Positions 1-9,600 of a stretch of 20,226 bases of DNA are shown piece by piece. The stretch comes from a virus: positions 1-20,226 of IMG/VR virus record IMGVR_UViG_3300037189_018569; one strand, written 5' to 3'. The number at the start of each line of letters is the position of its first letter. The first letter of the stretch is position 1. The notes below the pieces were generated by a model. It had not been told where the DNA came from. It was given only the letters and a program-made list of their open reading frames with translations, and did not search any database. The position numbers and the translations under genes were made by a program.

Positions 1-1
1 A

Positions 2-1288
2 GTAGCTTTGTATCAAGAGCAATTAATGAAGATGGCTCATAAAATTGGATTCACCTTAGATGAAGCAGAAATTTTAAGAAGAATTGTAGGTAAAAAGAAA
101 ACCGAAGAAATTAAAGCTTGGAAAAAGAAGATCGAAGATAAGATTAAAGAAAATAAACTTCCAAAAGAAGTAGGGGAAATCTTATGGAAAATCTTGGAGG
201 ATTCAGCGAACTATTCATTTAATAAATCACATTCAATCGCTTATGCAGCTTTAGCCGCGATTACTATTTATTTAAAATTCAACTATCCTCAACAATTCTT
301 TTTATCTCTACTAAAGATGACTAGAAATGAACCAGATCCAATTGGTGAAATATCTAAAATTCAAAAAGAAATGGGTCACTTTGATATTAAATTATTAAAA
401 CCTCATATCATTAAATCTCAGATGGATTTTTCAATAGAAGGCTCTGATATTAGATTTGGATTATTATCAATTAAAGGTATTTCAGATAAGTCAATTGAGA
501 AGTTAAATGGATTTAGAAACAAGTACTCCAATAAGTTTGAAATTTTTCAAGCAGCAGAAGAAGCAGATCTTAACATCGGAGTATTATGTTCGTTGATTCA
601 AGCTGGAGCTTTAACTGGATTTAAACAATCTAGAAGTAAAATAGTATTAGAAGCTCAACTTTGGAATATATTAACATCAAAAGAAAAGAAATATGCAATT
701 TCATTTGCCGAACAATTTGATTATGATCTTATTAGAATCATTAAACATTTAAATACATTTACTGATGAAAAGAATAAAGTTATAATTAAGAGCTCTAGAT
801 TAGATACAATTAAAACTAAATACGAACCCTACCTTAAAATATACAATCAAAATAGCAAGAGCGAAAGTTTTGCTAATTGGTATTATGAAAAAAGACTTTT
901 AGGCTATACTTACGAAAGAACATTAAAAGATATCTTTAATGAAAAGAGAGAAGATTTATTGTTTATTGATGAAATCATGGATTTGCCAGTAAATCAAAAA
1001 GTAGCATTAGTTGGAGAAGTTACTGATGTACATTCTGGTATATCAAAGAACGAGAAGAAAACCAAATATCTAAGACTTAAAGTTTCAGACGAATCTGGCG
1101 ATATTACTGTATTATTATTTAATGATAAGATAGAAAATTGCAAAACCTTGAATGGAAATAAGAATCCAGAGGAAAAGAATATTGTAATAGTCAAAGGTAT
1201 TAAAAAAGAAGACTGCATATTTGCTGATTTAGTAGCCGTTCAAGATCATCAAATATATATGAAATTAAGCGAAATTAAAAAGATTTGA
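2..1288 (+). CDS. dnaE: DNA polymerase III alpha subunit (DnaE-type), C-terminal part, 5' truncated by window edge
   Basis: This is the C-terminal part of a replicative C-family DNA polymerase. The reading frame is open to the left edge; the TTG at 8 is an internal Leu codon in the conserved stretch LYQEQLMKMA, so the real start and the palm catalytic aspartates lie outside the window. Visible landmarks are RRIVGKKK and SFNKSHSIAYAALAAITIYL (the fingers region, matching the bacterial 'AHA..YA..AY.TAWLK' block), a helix-hairpin-helix-like LLSIKGISDKSIEKL near residues 155-170 of the visible part, and a C-terminal OB-fold (about residues 330-415, starting VALVGEVTDV). This matches the DnaE layout. 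It is followed after 31 nt by a small candidate ssDNA-binding gene, consistent with a phage replication module. The family call is very likely correct; whether it replaces the host polymerase is inference. Confidence 0.93.
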   Translation, partial: VALYQEQLMKMAHKIGFTLDEAEILRRIVGKKKTEEIKAWKKKIEDKIKENKLPKEVGEILWKILEDSANYSFNKSHSIAYAALAAITIYLKFNYPQQFFLSLLKMTRNEPDPIGEISKIQKEMGHFDIKLLKPHIIKSQMDFSIEGSDIRFGLLSIKGISDKSIEKLNGFRNKYSNKFEIFQAAEEADLNIGVLCSLIQAGALTGFKQSRSKIVLEAQLWNILTSKEKKYAISFAEQFDYDLIRIIKHLNTFTDEKNKVIIKSSRLDTIKTKYEPYLKIYNQNSKSESFANWYYEKRLLGYTYERTLKDIFNEKREDLLFIDEIMDLPVNQKVALVGEVTDVHSGISKNEKKTKYLRLKVSDESGDITVLLFNDKIENCKTLNGNKNPEEKNIVIVKGIKKEDCIFADLVAVQDHQIYMKLSEIKKI

Positions 1289-1319
1289 CATTTTATTAAA
1301 CATAATATATCATCACTAT

Positions 1320-1871
1320 ATGATATCATTCTACAAACCTAATAGTAAAAATACTGGAACCGCTTGCAGTTTTACAGTAAATTCAAAAGATGCTTCTATT
1401 TGGAGCTCATTAATTAAACAATCTTCTTGGAATGAAGTTAAGAAAATTGGCTCATTTTCTGAAAATCAAAATAATCCAAACAAAAGTGTTAAGATCAAGT
1501 TTTCTTTAACAGAAGCTGCTGGTCTTTTAGACGCTCTTGAAAGAAATACCGAATTTTCTGCATATCACACATCAGAAAAACAATCTACACAAATTAAATT
1601 ATCTCCATATATTAGAGAAGATAAACAAGTTGGATTCTCTTATATGGTATCTAAAACAGATAAACAAAATAGTGAAAATAAACAATCATATTTAATTGGT
1701 TTTTATTTTAATGAGGCTCGCTTGCTAAAGCAATTTTTATCTTATGCATTAGATTCCGTTTTTGAATGTCAAAGAATAGAAACAATTAAAAAACTTAAAA
1801 ACTCTAAAAAAGAAGATAACGACGAAAATCAAAACGATGCCAAAACTGATAATGATGGCGAACTTTGGTAA
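1320..1871 (+). CDS. Small candidate ssDNA-binding protein with acidic C-terminal tail
   Basis: This 183-residue soluble protein has no signal peptide or membrane segment. I do not recognise the family with certainty. Residues about 55-155 alternate beta-like stretches (VKIKFSLTEAAGLL, TQIKLSPYI, SYLIGFYF) with a helix (ARLLKQFLSYAL), a pattern reminiscent of small PC4/Whirly-like nucleic-acid-binding folds. The last 25 or so residues are Asp/Glu/Asn-rich and end DGELW, that is, an acidic tail with a hydrophobic tip as in bacterial SSB and T7 gp2.5, where the tip recruits replication partners. It lies between the polymerase gene and a glycosyltransferase and overlaps the latter by one base (TAATG). 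The ATG at 1320 has no Shine-Dalgarno sequence but follows an A/T-rich stretch. The ssDNA-binding role is inferred from tail and position, not from a proven domain match. Confidence 0.6.
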   Translation: MISFYKPNSKNTGTACSFTVNSKDASIWSSLIKQSSWNEVKKIGSFSENQNNPNKSVKIKFSLTEAAGLLDALERNTEFSAYHTSEKQSTQIKLSPYIREDKQVGFSYMVSKTDKQNSENKQSYLIGFYFNEARLLKQFLSYALDSVFECQRIETIKKLKNSKKEDNDENQNDAKTDNDGELW

Positions 1872-3793
1872 TGTCTAGAAAAAAGAAATTTTTATATCAT
1901 TCAGATTTTGCTTTAGCCAAAACAGGTTTTGGTAGAGTTTCTAAATCTTTATTAACTTATTTATATAAAACTGGTAAGTATGATATCGTGCATTATTGCT
2001 GCGGTATGCAAGAAGGAAATCCAGATTTATTAAAGACCCCTTGGAAATCTTTAGGTGCTCTTCCAAATTCTCAAGCAGAAATAGAACAATTAAATAAAGA
2101 TCCAAACCAAGCTAGAATGGCTAGTTATGGCTCATATTACATAGATAAAGTTATAGAGCAAGAAAAGCCAGATGTTTATATTGCTGCGCAGGATATTTGG
2201 GGGGTAGATTATAGCATATCTAAACCTTGGTTCAAAAAAATTAAATCTTCAATTTGGACAACTTTAGATTCTTTACCTATCCTACCTACAGCTGTAGCTT
2301 GCGCTCCAAAATTAAAACATTATTGGATTTGGAGCGATTTTGCGACAAAAGCTCTACATGAAATTGGACATAAGCATATAGATACAATGCACGGCCCTAT
2401 TGACGTTAATAGTTTTTATAAATTATCACAAGACGAAAGAAGGGATTTAAGAATTAAAAATAACATTTCTCCGAATGCCTTTATTATTGGATTTGTTTTT
2501 AGAAATCAACTTAGAAAAAGCGTACCAAATTTATTAGAAGGTTACGCTCTATGGAAAGCCAGAAATCCAGAAGTAAAAAATACATATTTATTGTTGCATA
2601 CTCATTGGTCTGAGGGTTGGAATATATATAAATTAGCAGATGAATATGGAATCCCAAAGAGCGAAATTTTAACAACTTATGTATGTAAAGTTTGCGGAAA
2701 TTATGAAATTAAAAATTTTACAGGACAAGAGTTAGATTGTAAATTTTGTGGAGCACAAAAAGCGCAGATTACAACAAATGTTGGACTTGGAGTATCAGAG
2801 GCTCAACTTAATGAAGTTTACAATTTAATGGATGTATATTGTCATCCATTTACAAGTGGAGGACAAGAGATACCTATTCAAGAAGCAAAGCTCACAGAGC
2901 TAATCACTTTAGTTACGAATTATAGTTGCGGTGAAGAAATGTGTTACGAAGAAGCTAATTCTCTAGCTTTAGATTGGTCGGAATACAGAGAGCATGGAAC
3001 TGAATTTAGAAAAGCTTCTACAATACCAAGTTCTATCGCAAAACAACTTCAAAAGGTTTGGAAAATGCCTATTCAAAAAAGAATAGAAATGGGAAAAGCC
3101 GCAAGAGAATGGACTATAAATAATTACTCTTCTGAGGTTATTGGCAAAAAATTTGAAGATTTTATTGATTCTGCAGAGTATATAGATTATAAAAATTTCT
3201 CAATTCAAGCAGAAGACCAAGATCCACTTTTCAATGTTCCTAAAATAGATAATGATTCTGAATGGTTAAAATGTTTATATGCTAATATCTTAAAAAGACC
3301 AGATGTAGACGAAAACGACGATGGCCATAAATACTGGATGCAAGAATTAGGAAAAGGCAAAAAACGAGAAGAGATTGAAAACTATTTTAGACAAGTAGCT
3401 TGGCAAGAGAATCAAAAAAATAAAAAAGTCAATTTTGAAGATCTTTTAGACAAAAATGATAAAGGCAAAAGAATATTATACGTTATTCCACAAGAAGAAT
3501 CAGACGTATTCTTAAGTACTAGTCTATTTCCTTCTATTAAAAATCTTTATCCAAACCATAATTTATATGTTGCCACAAAAAATGAATTTTTCGAAATATT
3601 AGATGGCAATCCTAATATTCATAAAGTAATACCTTTTGTTCCACAAATGGAAAATCAAATTTGGTGTGAAGGCAATAAAGATCACGAAGGTTATTTCGAT
3701 ATAGCATTTTTGCCCTACGTTGGAACACAAAAAATATTAAACTATTTACATAATGCTAAAGATAAAATTGAATTTGATATTAAGAATTTTTAA
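1871..3793 (+). CDS. GT4-type glycosyltransferase with zinc-ribbon insertion, DUF4214-like linker and N-terminal part of a GT9 domain
   Basis: The start chosen is ATG 1871, overlapping the upstream stop as TAATG; a TTG six bases earlier is in frame but less likely. The 640-residue protein opens with a GT-B N-lobe (FLYHSDFALAKTGFGRVSK). The C-lobe has GFVFRNQLRKSVPNLL and an E-x-x-x-x-E block in GGQEIPIQEAKLTE, typical of retaining GT4 enzymes. Four cysteines, C272/C275 and C290/C293 (CKVC...CKFC), form a treble-clef or zinc-ribbon-like insertion in the C-lobe. Residues about 462-515 (WLKCLYANILKRPD...YWMQEL) resemble DUF4214. From about residue 533 (RILYVIPQEESDVF) the sequence resembles the N-terminal half of GT9 heptosyltransferases and then stops mid-domain at a T-run; the rest is encoded in the next gene. 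The target glycan is unknown. Confidence 0.8.
   Translation: MSRKKKFLYHSDFALAKTGFGRVSKSLLTYLYKTGKYDIVHYCCGMQEGNPDLLKTPWKSLGALPNSQAEIEQLNKDPNQARMASYGSYYIDKVIEQEKPDVYIAAQDIWGVDYSISKPWFKKIKSSIWTTLDSLPILPTAVACAPKLKHYWIWSDFATKALHEIGHKHIDTMHGPIDVNSFYKLSQDERRDLRIKNNISPNAFIIGFVFRNQLRKSVPNLLEGYALWKARNPEVKNTYLLLHTHWSEGWNIYKLADEYGIPKSEILTTYVCKVCGNYEIKNFTGQELDCKFCGAQKAQITTNVGLGVSEAQLNEVYNLMDVYCHPFTSGGQEIPIQEAKLTELITLVTNYSCGEEMCYEEANSLALDWSEYREHGTEFRKASTIPSSIAKQLQKVWKMPIQKRIEMGKAAREWTINNYSSEVIGKKFEDFIDSAEYIDYKNFSIQAEDQDPLFNVPKIDNDSEWLKCLYANILKRPDVDENDDGHKYWMQELGKGKKREEIENYFRQVAWQENQKNKKVNFEDLLDKNDKGKRILYVIPQEESDVFLSTSLFPSIKNLYPNHNLYVATKNEFFEILDGNPNIHKVIPFVPQMENQIWCEGNKDHEGYFDIAFLPYVGTQKILNYLHNAKDKIEFDIKNF
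3787..3791 (+). other. T5 run at the break in the GT9 domain: possible frameshift or indel site
   Basis: Five Ts lie directly on the stop codon that ends the first glycosyltransferase ORF (codons AAT TTT TAA). One extra T, or a -1 slip of the Phe codon on the stop, would continue ...NF into LIYIMHTLESF and join both GT9 halves into one protein of about 1,028 residues. The junction TAATATATATTATG also resembles other gene starts in this genome, so true separation into two genes is equally possible. Confidence 0.4.
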
Positions 3794-3801
3794 TATATAT
3801 T

Positions 3802-4956
3802 ATGCATACTTTAGAATCATTTGCAACATCTTGTGGAGTTAAAATCAATAGACCATATATTTATGAAAAATATTATCCATTAAATTTTGATAAATACATT
3901 ATATTAGACACAAACGATAACAAAGCCCCAGCTAAAAATTACGATTACTGGCAAGAAGTAGTTAATCTTATTCTTCCAGAATTAAATAAAGCTAATATTA
4001 AAATACTACAAACTTGTGCGCAAAATGATCTAAAATTACTAAATGCTTATACAGTTATTGGCGAGACATATAATCAAAAAGCATATTTAATTAAAAATGC
4101 TCAATTATACGCAGGTTCTAATAACTTTGGTATTCAACTAGCCTCTTATTTAAATAAGAAAACTGTAGCTTTATATGGTAATATCTATGCTGCTCAAAAT
4201 AAGCCTTATTGGAGTAAAGATCAGGACATTGTTCTTATTGAAGGATTTGAAAAAGGTAAGCCATCTTACGCTGCTCAAGAACAACCCAAATTAATTAACG
4301 AAATTAAACCAGATAAAATTGCAGAAGCTATTCTCAATAAATTAGATATCAAGCCTAATGTAAAATATAAATTTACAAACATTGGATTAAATTTTAATAC
4401 TAAAACTATAGAGATGTTGCCAACAATGATAGTTAACACTCAGGCATTTAATGTTCCTCATATTATAGTTAGAATGGATTTACATTTTAGTGAAATTGTA
4501 TTGGAAACAGAATTAGCGCAAAATAAATGTATTATCGTAACAGAAAAAAGTATATCAGAAGAGATAATCAAAAAGTATAGAGCAAACATTGTTCAAATCA
4601 TCTATAAAATAGACAAAGACAATAATCCAAACTTTATTAAATTATTAAAAAGTTTGAATATCCAATATGGGCTAATGTCCGATTTAGAGCAAGAAGAGAT
4701 TGATAAAATTAAAATAAATTATATGGATTTAGGTTTAATTATAAAAGCTCAAACCAAGACTAAAAAAGATTTTAATGTTAAAGGTAAATACTACAAAAGT
4801 AATCGTTTTATATTAAGTGATAATAAGTTATACATGAGCGAAGCTGCTGTAGAAAAAGATTTACCTATTAAAGATTTTAATGAAAATATCCAAGAGATAA
4901 TTGACACAGATACATTTTGGAAATATGCAGAAAATTATGCTTTTTTAGTTGACTAG
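3802..4956 (+). CDS. C-terminal part of GT9 (heptosyltransferase-like) domain plus unknown C-terminal domain
   Basis: The 384-residue protein starts MHTLESFATSCGV, which is where an intact GT9 protein would continue after the break in the previous ORF. Residues 30-160 carry the nucleotide-sugar-binding lobe of GT9: a beta strand YIILDTND, then AQLYAGSNNFGIQLASYLNKKTVALYG, matching the GT9 'D/GSn.G..HLA...g..tialyG' signature. Residues about 190-384 form a second region I do not recognise, rich in Lys, Ile and Asn. Without the N-lobe this protein alone should not be a complete glycosyltransferase, so it probably acts with, or is fused to, the preceding product. There is no Shine-Dalgarno sequence; the start follows an A/T-only leader of 8 nt after the upstream stop. 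Confidence 0.7.
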   Translation: MHTLESFATSCGVKINRPYIYEKYYPLNFDKYIILDTNDNKAPAKNYDYWQEVVNLILPELNKANIKILQTCAQNDLKLLNAYTVIGETYNQKAYLIKNAQLYAGSNNFGIQLASYLNKKTVALYGNIYAAQNKPYWSKDQDIVLIEGFEKGKPSYAAQEQPKLINEIKPDKIAEAILNKLDIKPNVKYKFTNIGLNFNTKTIEMLPTMIVNTQAFNVPHIIVRMDLHFSEIVLETELAQNKCIIVTEKSISEEIIKKYRANIVQIIYKIDKDNNPNFIKLLKSLNIQYGLMSDLEQEEIDKIKINYMDLGLIIKAQTKTKKDFNVKGKYYKSNRFILSDNKLYMSEAAVEKDLPIKDFNENIQEIIDTDTFWKYAENYAFLVD

Positions 4957-4960
4957 TTTA

Positions 4961-4968
4961 TATAAATA
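4961..4968 (+). promoter_or_regulatory. TATAAATA box, possible phage promoter
   Basis: The octamer TATAAATA lies 18 nt upstream of the ATG at 4986, in the only sizeable gap of the glycosyltransferase/recombination gene run. It equals the T4 late-promoter core, but in a genome this AT-rich it can occur by chance, and no sigma factor of that type is visible here. Confidence 0.25.
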
Positions 4969-4985
4969 GACTATCATTACTAATA

Positions 4986-5795
4986 ATGAGCCCAAAAATT
5001 AAACAACAAGATCAAACCTCTTCTATTGGAAGTTCGGCGCTTTTTGATACGAATATTATTCCGCAATTGGTTAATGAACCAGTACTAGAAGTAGTCCCAC
5101 CAAAACTTATTACCAGAAATAAGTATGGGTTAATTGAAGATAAAAATATCAATTACGTATATAATGATGATGCAACAATTAATTGGCGTAAAATGGTTAA
5201 ACAAGAATATCTTGTACCAAATAGACAAAAAACTCAAGAAACAGACGTATCTAAATTAGAAGATAAGGATTTACTTATTCTTTTAGGTGGCATAAAAGAA
5301 CTTGCTCAAATTAGAGGTTATACTAGCGTTGAATATAAAGTAGTTGCAGCTAGTGAAAATTACTTTGCTACATCTTGTAAAATTACATGGATTCCTAATT
5401 ATGAAACAAGTGGCAGAGTTATCGAGTTTGAAGCTCTTGCTGATGCCACTTTAAATAATACAAAGAGTTTTGCTAGATTCTTTTTAGCAGCGATTGCAGA
5501 GAATAGGGCATTCGTAAGATGTGTGCGTAATTTCCTAAAGATTAACATTGTGTCTCAAGAAGAACTTGGAGATGCTAAACTTTTAGAAGAAGCGGTTTCA
5601 TCAAATGAAAATCCAACTTCTCCTCAAGTACTACTTGAAAAAGTTATGAAAGATAAAGGCGTATCATTTGAATATCTAAAAGAAAAACTTGTAAAAGAAA
5701 AGTTCGAAGGAGCAGAAAGTTTAAGCTCCGTTCAAGATATTCAAAAGTCTAAAATTTTTGAGCTGATTGATAGAATTAAAAAAATTAAGAAATAA
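4986..5795 (+). CDS. Candidate Rad52-like single-strand annealing/recombination protein
   Basis: This is a 269-residue soluble protein. The core (about residues 85-200) reads LLILLGGIKELAQIRGY, then beta strands VEYKVVAASENYFATSCKI and GRVIEFEALADAT, then a helix AAIAENRAFVRCVRNFLKI followed by VSQEELG. This order, a beta sheet with 'A.AdAt' then a helix rich in small and basic residues around 'AEnRA..R..Rn.L', resembles phage and bacterial Rad52-type single-strand annealing proteins. The C-terminal 60 or so residues are charged and helical (LLEKVMKDKGVSFEYLKEKL), like the variable tail of such proteins. It ends the plus-strand run that also holds a polymerase and a candidate SSB, a common partnership for annealing proteins. 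The assignment rests on remembered motif shape only and could be wrong. Confidence 0.5.
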   Translation: MSPKIKQQDQTSSIGSSALFDTNIIPQLVNEPVLEVVPPKLITRNKYGLIEDKNINYVYNDDATINWRKMVKQEYLVPNRQKTQETDVSKLEDKDLLILLGGIKELAQIRGYTSVEYKVVAASENYFATSCKITWIPNYETSGRVIEFEALADATLNNTKSFARFFLAAIAENRAFVRCVRNFLKINIVSQEELGDAKLLEEAVSSNENPTSPQVLLEKVMKDKGVSFEYLKEKLVKEKFEGAESLSSVQDIQKSKIFELIDRIKKIKK

Positions 5796-5796
5796 T

Positions 5797-6654
5797 TTAT
5801 AATCCAGAAAGTGCAGATATCAGAGTATTCACTCTAGCTTTCAACAAAGTCATATCCAAGTATTCTCCTATAGAATAAAAAGCTATTCTTGCTGGCGCAC
5901 CTTCACTAAGGCTATTACTTAGATTGGCCCGACCAAAAACTAAATAATTTGTTGTTGCATCTGGAGTTACACTTGCTACACTAGAAAATGTAAAGCTTGA
6001 TGATGCTGGAGAAGTAGTAAGTGGATAATGCAGAGTATGTTGAGAAGTGCTATTTTTTGTAACACCATAGATACCTGCTACATGAGAAGAAGTTCCATAA
6101 GGAGTGAAAATTTGGCTTTGACTGGTTCTAGCGCCCGCACCCATTCCCAATGCTCCAGAAGTACCTTTAAAGAAAGCAATATGGGACAAACAAGTTGTTG
6201 GTGATCTTGCCCCAATAAGATAATAATAAGTAGCATTTAGCGGAATAGTATTACTATGATGATATACTGATAAATGAAAATTATTTTGAGGATCTGCATT
6301 ATGGGCTCTATTACTATTTAAATACTTAGTAGTACCATCACTTAAAAGACCAGTGCTTCTACTATAATCAGAAGATGTAAAAAAAAAGCTAGTTGGAGCA
6401 GTTCCTTTTAAGGGCACAAGAGCGCCATTTAAAGTTCTTGCGCCAGCAAGTATGCAACAACTTTTTATAGCATCCCATATTCCATCGCTTTTGCATCCAT
6501 CTATAAAATTATTAATAGCTGTTTTTACTGAAGACTCTAATGATTGACCATCAGCAGCCTCAACAGCAGCAATATATGTTGATGCTTCTGTTACAACAGA
6601 AATAGAACTTGAACGGCTTATAATTCCAAAAGAAACTGATGGTAATATTATCAT
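5797..6654 (-). CDS. Lectin-like tail fibre tip / receptor-binding candidate
   Basis: The 285-residue protein starts within the stop codon of J (ATGA overlap), so it is translated together with the tip protein. Residues about 33-80 include AADGQSLESSVKTAINNFIDGCK, IWDAIKSCCILAGARTL and LVPLKGTAPT; then come LLSDGTTKYLNSN and NADPQNNFHLSVY, and near the end IAFYSIGEYLDMTLL. This block order recurs at the ends of phage tail-fibre and appendage genes and looks like a concanavalin/LamG-type beta sandwich. A role in binding the host surface is inferred from that and from its place directly after J. It ends one base from the convergent plus-strand gene, with no clear terminator between them. Confidence 0.6.
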   Translation of the reverse strand: MIILPSVSFGIISRSSSISVVTEASTYIAAVEAADGQSLESSVKTAINNFIDGCKSDGIWDAIKSCCILAGARTLNGALVPLKGTAPTSFFFTSSDYSRSTGLLSDGTTKYLNSNRAHNADPQNNFHLSVYHHSNTIPLNATYYYLIGARSPTTCLSHIAFFKGTSGALGMGAGARTSQSQIFTPYGTSSHVAGIYGVTKNSTSQHTLHYPLTTSPASSSFTFSSVASVTPDATTNYLVFGRANLSNSLSEGAPARIAFYSIGEYLDMTLLKARVNTLISALSGL

Positions 6655-9600
6655 GCAGCTGTATTTCCGTACATTAAATATCCATTATTTCCTGTATGGA
6701 GTAGTGAAATTCCAGCATATTGTCCTGCTGTTTTATATTGATTATTATAACTATTAATTAATACTCCCACTCCAGAACCAGTGATTTGAATTTGTCCTGC
6801 TCCAATTTGAATTATTGAAGCGTTAAATCCTGTAACATTTCCACTTACTATTGTACCCGTAATTAATGTGGCTGAATTTGCAAGTATCATTCTTGCGTTT
6901 TGTGTTCCAGTAATATTAAAATGAGTAGAAACATTTAAAAGGTCTGGCGCAGCATTTATTATTTTTGAATTTTTTAAATCTATTCCAGAAGTAAATATAC
7001 CACTTCCGCTTACGGTTAAATTACCACTAACAATATCAAGTCCAGAAGAATTTATTCTTGCTACGGTATTATTTTGATTTGTGCCTCCAGCATGAAATTC
7101 TATAAATCTTCCAGGTGTTCTTGTTCCAATATCCAAATTTCCGCCATCAATAAATAAGTAACCATCAAAACCAGTTCCATTTGTAAATCCACCATCGTTA
7201 TATCCACTATTATTTATTCCAAGATTAATGTAATTACTTGAGTCTGTTCCATTATTAGCAGTGATAACTAAATCTGCGGTAGCATTACTTCCAGTTGCAG
7301 CGTTTTGAATATTAACTTGAACATAAGTATTGCCACTTCCTATAATTGAAAGTGGATTACTTGGTAATTTCACTCCAGAAGCACCCGAAAGTGAAAATAC
7401 TCCAGAATTAAAAATACTTAAAGTACCACTAGGATTAATATTAATATTTGCACCAGTTAAATTAATATCTCTTAAAATACCAGAATTAGTTTGTTGCGTA
7501 CCAATTAGTAAGTTATTATTTTCCCAACCAAAAATACCATACTCTCCAGTATTTGTGCCAGTTTTATTGAATACTTTTAAATTTTGTGGATTACCACTAT
7601 TAATAATATTTATTCCAGTTGCAAAAGTTTTGATTCCAGAAATAGTTTGATTACCATATTTAAGAACTGCGTCACCACTTAAGGAAATTAAATTTCCACT
7701 GACTGTATCTATCCCCGTTTGCAAATAACCACTCATCGCTAGAACTTCCGCAGTATTTAAAACATTACTTAATGTGCCAGTTACTCCAATTGGTCCATTA
7801 GTAGCCCAACTTAATGCTAAAATTTGATTTGTTAATTTTCTATTCAATCTTACTCTATCTAAAGGCACTTGATTTCCTGGATTTGGAAATCTAAAAAATG
7901 GATCTTGATCTAAAAATGTATAATCTCTGTCATATCCAGTAAATGTGAACCATTCATTAATTAATGTATCGTAAGGCTTTATGTTAACGTAACCACTTTT
8001 AATAGGATTTCCATTATTAGAAAAAGATGAATTAGTTGAAAATACATTATCTGTTCCCATGTACATTTCTCTAACTTGAACTCCACTACTATATAATTCT
8101 GCTACCCAACTTTTAGTTTCGTCTGATAAAGCTTGATTTATGATTGAAGTGATATTCGCTTCTTGAAGCATGCTTTCTTTTGTTTCACTATAAAATACAA
8201 AACCGCCCCTAATATCAGGGTATAAAGCTTTTAATCCTGGAGTAGATAAATTAAAATTATTATCTGCAGTAAGACCTACATTAATACTATAATCACCATC
8301 TAAAGGAGGTTTAAGATCAAAAGATACATTATCATTTTGAAAATATCCTACTAAATAACCATCTGCATTTGTAAATCTATTAGAAGCTGGAGTTGATTGA
8401 GATGTCCATTTTCCTGCTGCGCCTGTTCGAGAATCTATAGCTATATAAAAACTGTTAATTGGTAAAGTAGCAAAAAAATTCAATCCACTATTGTTTGTAT
8501 TATTTGGATATACCGAATAACTTATATTTGCCCCATTGTTTTCAGCAAATCCAGTAAATGTAGATGTATAGATATTATTTTCAGAAAAAGTACCAGTTAT
8601 ATAATCAATTCTAAATTCAAGATCTTTTGCTTTCCAAGTTTTTAATAAAGGATATAAATTATTAATTCTCCAAGCTAAATTTATTCCATAATCTCTAAAC
8701 TTATTTGCAGTAAGTAAATTTGAACTTACACCACTTAAGCTATCAAGGGTTGTTGAATATTGAAAATTACTTAATGTAATAAAATTTGTAGCATCATTTA
8801 AATTTGCATTTGAAAAAGTTATAGGATTAGGGGATCCAGCAAGATAACCATTTGAAATATACCCATAACTATTTATTCCATAAGCTCTAAAATAATAATT
8901 TCCATTCACCGCATCTAGTCCAAAAGAAGAAGATGGATTTGTAACTACTATTGAGCCAATTTGAAAATCGTTTTTTGGAGCTTGTATTGAGTTTCCTTGA
9001 TTATTATAAAAAACAGTAGTAAGATCACCAGCATTAAAATCACTACCAGTCTTAGCAAAAATTTTCCAATAGGTCGTTTCTCTTGCTCCTGGTCCACTAG
9101 TTGGTTGAGTTTGAGCTCCAATTACTCCACTTATTCTTAATTGATTTGTATACGAAGTTAAGTTAAAAGAAGAGGGCGTTCCTGCATCAAGAATTGTTGT
9201 GCTTCCAGGATCCACTGGTGGAGCTTCTGAAAGAGAAATTCCAGATTCAATTGATGAATATTTAGAAGGATTGTATTCAATTGCATTAATATTAAATTTA
9301 TGAGATTCATTTTCTGTTATACTTATTACTTTAAATAATTCAGTTTCTGGAGTTAGATAAAAATTACCTGCACTACCAGTTTGTTCAATAGTCCAAACGG
9401 TTCCAGTTGTTAAAGCGTAGTTAGTTGTATCGAATAATTTATTACAAGTAAGTCTTGTTATTGCTCTGTCTGGAGTAGGGTTATATCCAGAAATTCCACT
9501 TATATTGTTTATAGAAAATAAGCCAGTTTGTATTTCGGATCTTTGATATCCAGTAAGAAAATCATTAAAAGTTGTTCCAGTAGTTTTATGCGTAGGAGTT

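Noticed and set aside
994-1218. Minus-strand open frame inside the polymerase gene
   Set aside because: Antisense to the conserved OB-fold region of DnaE; Phe/Ser-rich shadow translation.
5820-5835. Inverted repeat AGAGT-x-ACTCT near the convergent gene ends as a terminator
   Set aside because: Only five base pairs, low GC, no T-run, and it lies inside the coding sequence of the minus-strand gene.
7330-7650. Plus-strand open frame inside J
   Set aside because: It lies wholly within the J coding sequence on the opposite strand, with composition explained by the J codons and no recognisable domain.
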